The notes below the pieces were generated by a model. The model did no database searches, was not told the origin of the DNA, and saw nothing but the letters and a program-made list of their open reading frames with translations. Made by a program: the position numbers and the translations under genes. Shown here piece after piece: positions 44,413-51,101 of a stretch of DNA of 64,000 nt. Numbering within the stretch: position 1 is the stretch's first letter; every line of letters begins with the position of its first letter. The stretch lies in NCBI RefSeq assembly GCF_000718305.1, contig NZ_JOFQ01000002.1:1-64000 (forward strand). The letters are read 5' to 3'. The DNA comes from Streptomyces niger. GTDB taxonomy: Bacteria; Actinomycetota; Actinomycetes; Streptomycetales; Streptomycetaceae.

Positions 44413-44516
44413 CTACTGGCTAGTGGCAAGTCGAAGGGACAGGTGACGCCCGGACGTGGAAAAATCGCGCGGGCTACTGGCAAGTGGGTTGCCAGTAGCC
44501 AGTAGCCAGTAACCAG
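44413..44516. repeat. Block C: CCAGTAG array with 12-bp inverted repeat
   Basis: CTACTGG and CTAGTGG lie at 44413-44426. GGCTACTGGCAA (44472-44483) and TTGCCAGTAGCC (44489-44500) form a perfect 12-bp inverted repeat with a 5-base loop. It runs on into AGTAGCC, AGTAACC and AGTAGC in 7-bp steps. The related CAGGTGAC lies near 44440. The design mirrors 43457-43497. Confidence 0.85.
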
Positions 44517-44541
44517 TAGCTGTCAGTGACACCGGGGCGCC

Positions 44542-44726
44542 TGTGGGACTCCCGCACGGAGCCCACCACAGTGCCCACCACAGCCTGTGGGACTCCCACA
44601 CGCTGTGGGAGTCTCTGACCTGCATGTGAGGGTGCGGGACTCCCACAGAAAAGCCCCCCGAAACCGCCCCCAGGGGCCGCTCAGCCGCTCCAAGGGCCTC
44701 TCCGTTCACGGCCGTGGGAGTCCCAC
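44542..44726. repeat. Block D: TGTGGGA(C/G)TCCCACA palindromes around CTGACCTG
   Basis: Palindromic 13-15-mers occur at 44542 (TGTGGGACTCCCGCA), 44586 (TGTGGGACTCCCACA), 44633 (TGCGGGACTCCCACA) and 44714 (GTGGGAGTCCCAC), with a half-site at 44604. CTGACCTG lies at 44615-44622, between the half-site and the third palindrome. They look like dimer-binding sites for one regulator or recombinase. Confidence 0.87.
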
Positions 44727-44791
44727 AGTTGGTGTCACGGACAGCGATACCCGGGGTTGCGAGAGCTGCCGCCGGGATACTCCAAGAAGCC

Positions 44792-44807
44792 CCCACACGC
44801 GTGTGGG
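44792..44807. promoter_or_regulatory. Perfect 16-bp palindrome before the 44826 gene
   Basis: CCCACACGCGTGTGGG is fully self-complementary and lies 18 bp before a GTG start. It may be an operator for that gene and resembles the block D word in its GTGTGGG half. Confidence 0.55.
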
Positions 44808-44825
44808 AGGGGACACCATCGCAAG

Positions 44826-45386
44826 GTGGAAGCCGAAGTCCTTGCTGCTCTCGTAGCCACTCCCGCCGTTCTCGCCACCGCCAGCGCCGCGTACTTCGCA
44901 GGCCGAGCTCAGGCCCGGGCTGCTCTCCGGGCGCCGGTGGACTCCATCCGCCGCACGGCTCAGCGAGAGGCCTACGCCGCCCTGCTCACCGCGGCGCGTA
45001 CCTACCTCCGCACGACGAGGAGAAATGACGTTTGGAGGGAAACACTGCTCTCTGGGGTGGTGGCAAACCTGGCTGACGCCGAGCAGCAGCGCCGGCTCGG
45101 GCGCTTTCGGCTCCAGGGCCAACTTGAACCAGTGCGTCATGCGGTAGCCCTGGTCTCGCTGGAAGGTCCCGAGCATCTGGTGCCGCTTGCCGAGGCAATC
45201 GAGCAATACGCCGAGGACTTTGAGCGGGCTGCCCAAACCGTGGTGAACAGCAGTGCCACGACACCTGAGGAGAGGCAGGAAGAAAGACGCATGATGGAAG
45301 AGGCGTACGAACACGTAGTGGCTGCGGTCCCGCCGTTCGTCGTGGCAGCCCGTGCCTACCTCAACGGCAACCCGGCGTCCCGCTGA
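44826..45386 (+). CDS. Hypothetical membrane-anchored helical protein of the inserted segment
   Basis: This is the only sizeable frame in the segment, giving 186 residues from GTG 44826. A hydrophobic N-terminal helix (VLAALVATPAVLATASAAYF) is followed by amphipathic helices with regular Ala/Arg/Glu spacing (REAYAALLTAARTYLRTTRR, VPLAEAIEQYAEDFERA, ERQEERRMMEEAYEHV). This suggests a single-pass membrane protein with a cytosolic coiled-coil-like part. GGAGGGG lies about 13 bases before the start. I recognise no family, though proteins of this style are common on Streptomyces integrative elements. Confidence 0.65.
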   Translation: MEAEVLAALVATPAVLATASAAYFAGRAQARAALRAPVDSIRRTAQREAYAALLTAARTYLRTTRRNDVWRETLLSGVVANLADAEQQRRLGRFRLQGQLEPVRHAVALVSLEGPEHLVPLAEAIEQYAEDFERAAQTVVNSSATTPEERQEERRMMEEAYEHVVAAVPPFVVAARAYLNGNPASR

Positions 45387-45522
45387 GCACAAGGCGATCG
45401 GCTTCTGCCCGTGCGGAATCGTCGGATCGCCTCGGCTCGGGGTAAGGCCTCGGTGTTTGCCACACAGCCGTACTTCGCCGATTGGCCGTGCCGTGGACGA
45501 CCGTAGGCGACCAGAGGAATGC

Positions 45523-45537
45523 CCGCCCGAAGGGCGG
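45523..45537 (+). terminator. Hairpin after the 44826 gene
   Basis: CCGCCC and GGGCGG form a tight 6-bp stem with a 3-base loop, followed by TCCTTCTTG. Weak but well placed as a terminator. Confidence 0.45.
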
Positions 45538-45586
45538 TCCTTCTTGCTCCCTCACTGGCATGGGAACGACTGGCCCTGCTGGCCAG

Positions 45587-45808
45587 CTTGTCGTGCGGCT
45601 TGTCGCTTGTCTTGTCGCGCGCTTGTCGCATCGCAGGTGAGAGCCGCTTTCAGGGGCTCGCGGCTAGCGTTCTACGATCCCCCTGCCGGGCGGATGACAA
45701 GCGACAAGACAAGCGGGCCACTCGCCGGGCAGCGAGGCTTCTATGACCTCCGTGTCGGCAACTGAGCGTCGCCGAACCGCGCTTGTTGTCGCTACAAGCG
45801 ACAACAAG
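45587..45808. repeat. Block E: CTTGTCG/CGACAAG array
   Basis: CTTGTCG occurs at 45587, 45599, 45611 and 45622, followed by CAGGTGAG (45634) and then inverse copies. CGCTTGTCTTGTCGC (45604-45618) and GCGACAAGACAAGCG (45701-45715) form a perfect 15-bp inverted repeat. A separate hairpin, CTTGTTGTCGC (45782-45792) with GCGACAACAAG (45798-45808), follows. Confidence 0.85.
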
Positions 45809-45869
45809 GCCACTACAAGCACGCCGTGTTACCACCCGTGAGTTCCGGACCGAAGCGCTGGCCAGGGTG

Positions 45870-45955
45870 ACCCGCTAACCGCTAACACGCTGGCCAGCCC
45901 CGCTTCTGACCGCTAGTAGGCCCGCTAACGTTAGCGGGCCGCGTCGCTAGCGTTA
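45870..45955. repeat. Block F: CGCTAAC words and a 22-bp perfect palindrome
   Basis: CGCTAAC and its complement recur around a fully self-complementary 22-mer at 45919-45940, formed by GGCCCGCTAAC and GTTAGCGGGCC. TCTGACCGC, a variant of the shared core, lies at about 45905. The sequence CGCTGGCCAG also occurs twice just before. Confidence 0.85.
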
Positions 45956-45977
45956 GAGCTCTTAGAGGTCCCACGCT

Positions 45978-45996
45978 GGGCCCTCTCTGGGCCCTC
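45978..45996. repeat. 19-bp direct repeat, copy 2
   Basis: GGGCCCTCTCTGGGCCCTC is identical to 43337-43355. The two copies are 2.64 kb apart and enclose blocks A to F. Confidence 0.85.
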
Positions 45997-46042
45997 CGAG
46001 GTTGACCAACGACGACCGGCAACGACCAACAACGACGGCCGG

Positions 46043-46083
46043 GCCCCAGGTCAGTTGGGGTGTCCACCCCTCTGACCTGGGGC
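46043..46083. repeat. Block G: nested hairpin with CTGACCTG in both arms
   Basis: GCCCCAGGTCAG (46043-46054) and CTGACCTGGGGC (46072-46083) pair over 12 bp. GGGGTG and CACCCC make an inner 6-bp stem. Both outer arms contain the CTGACCTG octamer. A related 13-mer, GGGCCCCAGGTCA, occurs at 46041 and again at 46204. Confidence 0.85.
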
Positions 46084-46103
46084 GAAAAGCGGGCCCCCCA
46101 GAC

Positions 46104-46121
46104 CCAGGGCAAGAAGAAGTA
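46104..46121. other. attR-like site: second copy of the gpmA 3' end
   Basis: CCAGGGCAAGAAGAAGTA is identical to 43257-43274 although no gpmA frame leads into it here. It is followed by a strong hairpin, as the real gpmA end is. Confidence 0.72.
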
Positions 46122-46138
46122 AGCCCGAGCCTTCTCCG

Positions 46139-46186
46139 GCGCCGGGCCCCCTGCTCGCGGAAAACCGCGGGCAGGGGGCCCGGCGC
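46139..46186. terminator. 22-bp-stem hairpin after the attR-like site
   Basis: Arms at 46139-46160 and 46165-46186 pair over 22 bp with one G-T wobble and an AAAA loop; the arm begins GCGCCGGGCCCCCTGC. It is probably the original terminator of gpmA, displaced by the insertion. Confidence 0.75.
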
Positions 46187-46372
46187 TGCCTCGGGCCTTC
46201 TCTGGGCCCCAGGTCACAGAAACCGCCCCACGCCGCCCGCGTACGCCAGCTTGCGAGAGTCGCTCGCCACCCGAAGTCCGCGCTTCCGACGCGGCTGTCA
46301 TATGCCTACCTTGGGTGATTGGTTGATGCTTCGATTGCTTCGGTGCTAAGGGTGCCCGGAGCGGGGGAACGT

Positions 46373-46621
46373 ATGGCCAGATCGAAGATCATGACGGTGA
46401 CGCTCGAGTTCGAAGTAGGCAAAGGCCGGAACTCTGAACAGCGAATCAAGAACGCTCACGAAGCCGCTGTCCGTGCAGCGTTGGAAGCTGTCAGGTCGAA
46501 GTTGGGGAAGAGCGTCACGGTAGTGGGGGAGCGGATGACGTGGGACTACCGGTCGCCCCATCTCTCCGCGTCGTACGCCGTCGTCGCTCCTGAGGCTGTG
46601 GAGTTGCCACCGGCCGAGTAG
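46373..46621 (+). CDS. Small hypothetical protein (82 residues)
   Basis: The frame starts at ATG 46373 behind GCGGGGGAAC. It encodes a compact protein with a strand-helix-strand look: KIMTVTLEFEVGKGRNSEQR, then NAHEAAVRAALEAVRSKLGK, then SVTVVGERMTWDYR. The pattern suggests a small alpha/beta fold. Codon use is less biased than in the core genes, as in the neighbouring inserted segment. I do not recognise a family. It is convergent with the metallothionein-like gene across a shared hairpin. Confidence 0.6.
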   Translation: MARSKIMTVTLEFEVGKGRNSEQRIKNAHEAAVRAALEAVRSKLGKSVTVVGERMTWDYRSPHLSASYAVVAPEAVELPPAE

Positions 46622-46673
46622 TCGGCCTGCCGCACGAGGGCACTCGGGTGTGCTGCGGCTCGGCTCAGCAGTG

Positions 46674-46705
46674 AGCCCCCGGTCTGCGTCCGCAGACCGA
46701 GGGCT
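46674..46705. terminator. Shared bidirectional terminator
   Basis: A 15-bp stem with one mismatch, arms AGCCCCCGGTCTGCG and CGCAGACCGAGGGCT, with a 2-base loop. It serves the convergent small genes on both sides. Confidence 0.75.
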
Positions 46706-46730
46706 CGTTGGCGCTTCGGGCGCGGCGGCG

Positions 46731-46856
46731 TCAGCCGCAGCTGCCGCCGCACTGGCAGGGGCCGCCCGACTGGCAGCCGCAGGAACAGCCGGGGCCGCAC
46801 GAGCAGCTGTTGGCCGTTTCGGGCGCGGGGGTGCTGGAAACAGGCGTGTGGGGCAT
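46731..46856 (-). CDS. Cysteine-rich metallothionein-like peptide (41 residues)
   Basis: This short frame starts at ATG 46856, with AGGAGG 7 bases upstream. It encodes 41 residues with eight cysteines in the last 24: SCSCGPGCSCGC, then GGPCQCGGSCG. The CxC and CxxxC spacing resembles bacterial metallothioneins or metal-storage peptides. The first 17 residues (MPHTPVSSTPAPETANS) are polar and unstructured. It lies between phoU and the inserted segment. The strong ribosome site supports expression. Which metal it binds cannot be told from sequence. Confidence 0.72.
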   Translation of the reverse strand: MPHTPVSSTPAPETANSCSCGPGCSCGCQSGGPCQCGGSCG

Positions 46857-46987
46857 GAAGTGCCTCCTGGTTGGCAGCCATAAGGGAGGTTCCTCCCCTC
46901 CCTTACCCAGCCAGGACGGCGCACCAACGGCGCGAGGCCGCACGGACCGGGGCGCGTGCCCGTCCGTGCGCCTCGCTCTCGGAGCGC

Positions 46988-47665
46988 TCAGGCGCCCTCG
47001 ACCGCCGTCGACGGCGCGAGTTCGTCCGCGTGCTCGCCCGTGACCAGGTACACCACACGCTTCGCGACCGACACCGCGTGGTCGGCGAACCGCTCGTAGT
47101 AACGGCCCAGCAGCGTGACGTCCACCGCCGTCTCGATGCCGTGCTTCCAGCGGTCGTCCATCAGGTGCTGGAAGAGCGTGCGGTGCAGCAGGTCCATCGC
47201 GTCGTCGTCCTGCTCCAGCTGCAGCGCCAGATCGACGTCCTTCGTGATGATGACCTCGCCGGCCTTCGCCATCAGGCGCTGCGCCAGCTGCCCCATCTCC
47301 AGAATCGTGGCGTGCAGGTCCCGCGGCACCGCCGACTCCGGGAACCGCAGCCGCGCCAGCTTCGCGACGTGCTGCGCCAGGTCACCGGACCGCTCCAGGT
47401 CCGCGCTCATCCGCAGCGACGTGACCACGATCCGCAGGTCCGTGGCGACCGGCTGCTGGCGCGCCAGCAGGGCTATGGCCCTGGCCTCCAGATCGCGCTG
47501 CAGATCGTCGACCTTCTCGTCCCCGGCGATCACGTTCTCCGCCAGCTTCAGGTCCGCGTCGAGTATCGCCGTGGTGGCGCGCCCGATCGCGGAGCCGACG
47601 AGCCTGGCCATCTCGACCAGGCCTTCGCCGATCGAGTCAAGCTCCTCGTGGTACGCGTCCCGCAT
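46988..47665 (-). CDS. phoU: PhoU phosphate-signalling regulator
   Basis: This 225-residue protein has two PhoU three-helix repeats (MRDAYHEELDSIGEGLVEMA to about 105, then a second copy) with metal-binding acidic motifs such as ENVIAGDEKVDDLQRD and ERSGDLAQH. PhoU links the Pst transporter to the PhoR kinase and represses the Pho response when phosphate is plentiful. It is divergent from phoR-phoP with a PHO box in the shared spacer, the usual Streptomyces arrangement. No pst genes are in the window. Confidence 0.95.
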   Translation of the reverse strand: MRDAYHEELDSIGEGLVEMARLVGSAIGRATTAILDADLKLAENVIAGDEKVDDLQRDLEARAIALLARQQPVATDLRIVVTSLRMSADLERSGDLAQHVAKLARLRFPESAVPRDLHATILEMGQLAQRLMAKAGEVIITKDVDLALQLEQDDDAMDLLHRTLFQHLMDDRWKHGIETAVDVTLLGRYYERFADHAVSVAKRVVYLVTGEHADELAPSTAVEGA

Positions 47666-47856
47666 CAGTGACCTTCTCTCGCATCGAGTCGTTCGGTGTG
47701 GGCCTGCGATGCCCGCCGACCTCCGGGCCGTGCCCCTGCGTCGTCGCGCGTGGGCGGTGCGCCCCCTGTGGCGTCGCATGGGCTGCGCCCCTGGTGGCGT
47801 GGGTCTACGATCCCCACGCTCCCACGTTCGAGCCCGGATGCGACCGGTTCGCCCAT

Positions 47857-47889
47857 CCGGAGTGAACCAACCCCGACGTGAAGGTGAAC
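47857..47889 (-). promoter_or_regulatory. PHO box in the phoU/phoR divergent region
   Basis: On the minus strand the units GTTCACCTTCA (47879-47889), CGTCGGGGTTG (47868-47878) and GTTCACTCCGG (47857-47867) follow in 11-bp steps. The outer two match the PhoP direct-repeat consensus. They could serve both divergent promoters. Confidence 0.7.
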
Positions 47890-47950
47890 TCTCGGCAACG
47901 GGTGTTCGAGGTGACCCTCTGATGGCTGTGGAACTGTCACAACCGGCGCA

Positions 47951-47956
47951 TAACCT
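47951..47956 (+). promoter_or_regulatory. -10 element of leaderless phoR
   Basis: TAACCT ends 6 bases before ATG 47963 and no Shine-Dalgarno exists, implying a leaderless phoRP message. Confidence 0.55.
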
Positions 47957-47962
47957 GGACTC

Positions 47963-49276
47963 ATGAACGTGGACGCGGCCATCGCCGCAGTGGCAGCGAT
48001 CGCCGGATGCTGTACCGGCGTGATCGCCATGCTGGCGTTTCGCTGGAGCGAACGCGACCAGGCCAAACCCACCCGTACGTCCCTGCACACCGACGCCGTC
48101 CTGCCCCCCGGCGTGGACACCGTCCTGTCGGTGCTGCGGTCCTCCGCCGTCGTGCTCGACGAGGCCGACGGCGTCGTCAAGGCCAGCTCCGCCGCGTACG
48201 CCCTCGGGCTCGTACGCGGCGGCAAGCTCGCCGTGGACCCGATGCTGCAGATGGCCCGCGACACCCGGCGGGACGGCGAGATACGCCAGGTCGAGCTGGA
48301 CCTGCCGCGCCGCGGCACCGGCCGCGGCGACGCCCTCGCCGTCTCCGCGCGGGTCGCCCCGCTCGGCTCCCGGCTCGTCCTGCTGCTGGTCGAGGACCTC
48401 ACCGAGGCGCGCCGCATAGAAGCGGTCCGCCGCGACTTCGTGGCCAACGTCAGCCATGAGCTCAAGACCCCGGTCGGCGCGCTCTCGCTGCTCTCCGAGG
48501 CCGTGATGGACGCGAGCGACGACCCCGAGGCGGTGTCCCGCTTCGCCGGCCGCATGCAGTCCGAGGCCACCCGCCTGACCAGCCTCGTCCAGGAGCTGAT
48601 CGACCTCTCCCGGGTGCAGAACGACAACCCCCTGGAGGACGCCGAGCCCGTGCGTGTGGACGAGCTGGTCGAGGAGGCGATGGACCGCTGCCGCCAGCAG
48701 GCCAGCAGCAAGTCCATCACCATGGCCGTCGGCGGCACCGCCGACCTGCACGTATGGGGCAACAGAAGCCAGCTCGCCGGCGCCCTCGGCAACCTCGTCG
48801 AGAACGCCGTCAACTACTCCCCGGCCCGGACCCGCGTCGGGATAGCCGGCCGCCGTGTCCCGGCGGCCGGCGGCGCGATGATCGAGATAGCCGTCACCGA
48901 CCAGGGCATCGGCATCTCCGAGAAGGACCGGGACCGGATCTTCGAGCGGTTCTACCGCGTCGACCCGGCGCGCTCCCGCGCCACGGGCGGTACCGGACTC
49001 GGTCTCGCCATCGTCAAGCACGTGGCCGCCTCGCACGGCGGGGAGGTCACGGTGTGGAGCTCCGAAGGACAGGGCTCCACCTTCACCCTGCGGCTCCCGG
49101 AAGCCGGCGCGGTCCGCGACCGCGACGCGCGCCGGGAGGACCCCGCGACAGACCCGGACGACCTCGATGGCGAGGACGGTCCGTACGACACCTTCAGCGG
49201 CCCGGCCGTCACCCACCACCACACTTCCCCGGAAGCGCTACGTGCGCCCTATCCTGCCCCGGAGGTCCTTCCGTGA
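47963..49276 (+). CDS. phoR: PhoR sensor histidine kinase (SenX3-like)
   Basis: This 437-residue kinase has one N-terminal membrane helix (AAIAAVAAIAGCCTGVIAMLA) and a PAS-like region (residues about 50-145). The H-box is VANVSHELKTPVGALSLLSE (His about residue 166). The ATPase domain has NLVENAVNYSPA, DQGIGISEKDRDRIFERFYR and GGTGLGLAIVKHVAASHGG. It phosphorylates PhoP under phosphate limitation. Its GTGA overlap with phoP couples their translation. The acidic tail of about 40 residues is typical of the genus. Confidence 0.95.
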   Translation: MNVDAAIAAVAAIAGCCTGVIAMLAFRWSERDQAKPTRTSLHTDAVLPPGVDTVLSVLRSSAVVLDEADGVVKASSAAYALGLVRGGKLAVDPMLQMARDTRRDGEIRQVELDLPRRGTGRGDALAVSARVAPLGSRLVLLLVEDLTEARRIEAVRRDFVANVSHELKTPVGALSLLSEAVMDASDDPEAVSRFAGRMQSEATRLTSLVQELIDLSRVQNDNPLEDAEPVRVDELVEEAMDRCRQQASSKSITMAVGGTADLHVWGNRSQLAGALGNLVENAVNYSPARTRVGIAGRRVPAAGGAMIEIAVTDQGIGISEKDRDRIFERFYRVDPARSRATGGTGLGLAIVKHVAASHGGEVTVWSSEGQGSTFTLRLPEAGAVRDRDARREDPATDPDDLDGEDGPYDTFSGPAVTHHHTSPEALRAPYPAPEVLP

Positions 49277-49953
49277 CCCGAGTGCTCGTCGTCGAGGATG
49301 AGGAGTCCTTCAGCGACGCTCTGTCGTACATGCTCCGCAAGGAGGGTTTCGAGGTCGCCATCGCCGCGACCGGCCCCGACGGACTGGACGAGTTCGAGCG
49401 CAACGGCGCCGACCTGGTCCTGCTCGACCTGATGCTGCCCGGCCTGCCCGGTACGGAGGTCTGCCGCCAGCTGCGCGGCCGCTCCAACGTCCCGGTGATC
49501 ATGGTGACCGCCAAGGACAGCGAGATCGACAAGGTTGTCGGGCTGGAAATAGGAGCCGACGACTACGTCACCAAGCCCTTCTCCTCGCGGGAGCTGGTCG
49601 CCCGCATCCGCGCGGTCCTGCGCCGCCGCGGTGAGCCGGAGGAGGTCACCCCGCAGGCCCTGGAGGCCGGCCCGGTCCGGATGGACGTCGACCGGCACGT
49701 CGTCACGGTCTCGGGCGGCAAGGTCGACCTGCCGCTCAAGGAGTTCGACCTGCTGGAGATGCTGCTGCGCAACGCCGGCCGCGTCCTCACCCGTATGCAG
49801 CTGATCGACCGGGTCTGGGGCGCCGACTACGTGGGCGACACCAAGACCCTCGACGTCCACGTCAAGCGCCTGCGCGCCAAGATCGAGCCGGACCCGGGCG
49901 CCCCGCGCTACCTGGTCACGGTCCGCGGCCTCGGCTACAAGTTCGAGCCGTAA
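49273..49953 (+). CDS. phoP: PhoP response regulator
   Basis: This 226-residue OmpR-family regulator has its phospho-acceptor Asp in VLLDLMLPGLPG near residue 53, Lys in YVTKPFSSRE and a winged-helix domain ending LDVHVKRLRAKIEPDPGA. It activates the phosphate regulon by binding 11-bp direct repeats and represses much of secondary metabolism. The PHO box between phoU and phoR implies autoregulation. It is followed by a tandem-repeat region with no visible intrinsic terminator. Confidence 0.95.
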   Translation: MTRVLVVEDEESFSDALSYMLRKEGFEVAIAATGPDGLDEFERNGADLVLLDLMLPGLPGTEVCRQLRGRSNVPVIMVTAKDSEIDKVVGLEIGADDYVTKPFSSRELVARIRAVLRRRGEPEEVTPQALEAGPVRMDVDRHVVTVSGGKVDLPLKEFDLLEMLLRNAGRVLTRMQLIDRVWGADYVGDTKTLDVHVKRLRAKIEPDPGAPRYLVTVRGLGYKFEP

Positions 49954-49972
49954 GCCGAACCGACGGGACCGG

Positions 49973-50061
49973 ACCGAGACGGGCCTGAACCGAGACGGGA
50001 CTGGATCGAGACGGGCCTGGACCGAGACGGGACTGGATCGAGACGGGCCTGAACCGACAGG
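49973..50061. repeat. 16-bp tandem repeat downstream of phoP (five units)
   Basis: Five contiguous 16-mers begin at 49973, 49989, 50005, 50021 and 50037, alternating ACCGAGACGGGCCTGA-like and ATCGAGACGGGCCTGG-like forms; a partial sixth follows. There are no spacers, so it is not a CRISPR array. Confidence 0.9.
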
Positions 50062-50189
50062 TATCCGCACCTGTAGCAGTACGCGCGACGCTTCAGCGCT
50101 CCGCCCCGATACCGGGTGGGGCGCTTGTGGCGTTGCGGTCGCGCCCCGGCGGGACCGACGGGCAGCGACGAGCGTGTACGCGTACCGAC

Positions 50190-50285
50190 ACGAGCGCGTA
50201 CGTGTACGCGTATCGGGAGGAGTGCATCCATGCACGCGTATCAGGAGGAGCGCATCCGTGTACGCGCATCAGGATGCACGACGGT
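50190..50285. repeat. 28-bp tandem repeat with built-in ribosome sites
   Basis: About three units of 28 bp contain ACGCGTATC, GGAGGAG and GCATCC in the same order, each ending in ATG or GTG. Each unit therefore resembles a Shine-Dalgarno followed by a start codon. A 67-codon frame from the ATG at 50230 exists but has no recognisable protein. Confidence 0.75.
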
Positions 50286-50453
50286 GCACGTACGGCGGCC
50301 CGCTCGCCGTACGCACAGCCGCGCCCGCCGTGCTCCCACTGTGGCAGCGGGGCGCGACGGGCGTCAGCCGGGCTGTGGGCGCCGTGGCAGTGCCGTGACG
50401 ACTTACCGTGACGGCGCCGCTACGGCTCAGTGACCGGCGTGCGCGGACTCCGC

Positions 50454-51101
50454 TCAGTGACCGGCGTGCGCGGACCCCGAGGCGGACTCGGACGGCTTGC
50501 CCGACTCCGACGGCTTGCCGGACGCGGACTCGGACGGCGCACCGGTGTCCGACGGCGTGGCGGCGCCGGTCTGGCCCGGCTGCGGGACCTCGCTCGGCCC
50601 GTAGTCCTTGAAGTAGCTGTTCGCCGGGACGACGAACGCCCGCAGCGACACCTTGCCGGTACGGCTGAACGCGAAGGTCACCTTCTGCGCGTCGCCGTCC
50701 TTGACGGCCTCGCGGCCGCTGGCCAGAACGGCCGAGGCGTTGCCCTTGCCGCCGATCACGACGGAGCCGCCGGCGGGCACGGTGATCTTGCCGGAGCCCT
50801 TGGCGGGCTTCAGCTCGGCCTGCTTGCCGCTGCCGTCGAGCGTGACGGAGTCCAGCGTCTGGTCCTTCGCGCCCCCGTTGAACAGGGTCGCGGACACGAC
50901 GGCCGGGCCCTTGGCCTCCGGCTTCGGCTGGGTGATCACAGTGGCGTTCTGGACCTTGATGTCGCCGACGGAGGTCGCGGCGTTGTCCGGCTTGACTTGC
51001 AGCGTCGCGGCGTCGTTTCCGGCCCCGCACGCGGAGAGCGAGGCGATCGAGAGCGTGAGGACGGTGGCGGCGAGGGCGCCGCGTCGAAGGCTGCGGCTCA
51101 C
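50454..51101 (-). CDS. Secreted lipoprotein of unknown function
   Basis: This 215-residue protein has a lipoprotein signal: VSRSLRRGALAATVLTLSIA followed by the lipobox LSAC, with the modified Cys near residue 26. The mature part is one beta-sandwich-like domain (NATVITQPKPEAKGPAVVSA, then LFNGGAKDQTL, AGGSVVIGGKGNAS) and a flexible Ser/Gly/Glu tail ending SAHAGH. The layout recalls copper-chaperone PCu(A)C/DUF461 lipoproteins, but I do not see a convincing Met/His copper motif. GTG 51101 is preceded by AGGAGA at long spacing. It lies between phoP and carD. Confidence 0.8.
   Translation of the reverse strand: MSRSLRRGALAATVLTLSIASLSACGAGNDAATLQVKPDNAATSVGDIKVQNATVITQPKPEAKGPAVVSATLFNGGAKDQTLDSVTLDGSGKQAELKPAKGSGKITVPAGGSVVIGGKGNASAVLASGREAVKDGDAQKVTFAFSRTGKVSLRAFVVPANSYFKDYGPSEVPQPGQTGAATPSDTGAPSESASGKPSESGKPSESASGSAHAGH

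Noticed and set aside
49973..50061. Tandem 16-bp array considered as a CRISPR
   Set aside because: Units are contiguous with no spacers, and no cas genes are nearby. The same applies to 54794-54873.
50454..51101. Lipoprotein considered as a PCu(A)C copper chaperone
   Set aside because: The fold looks similar but I could not place the required Met/His ligand pattern, so function is left open.
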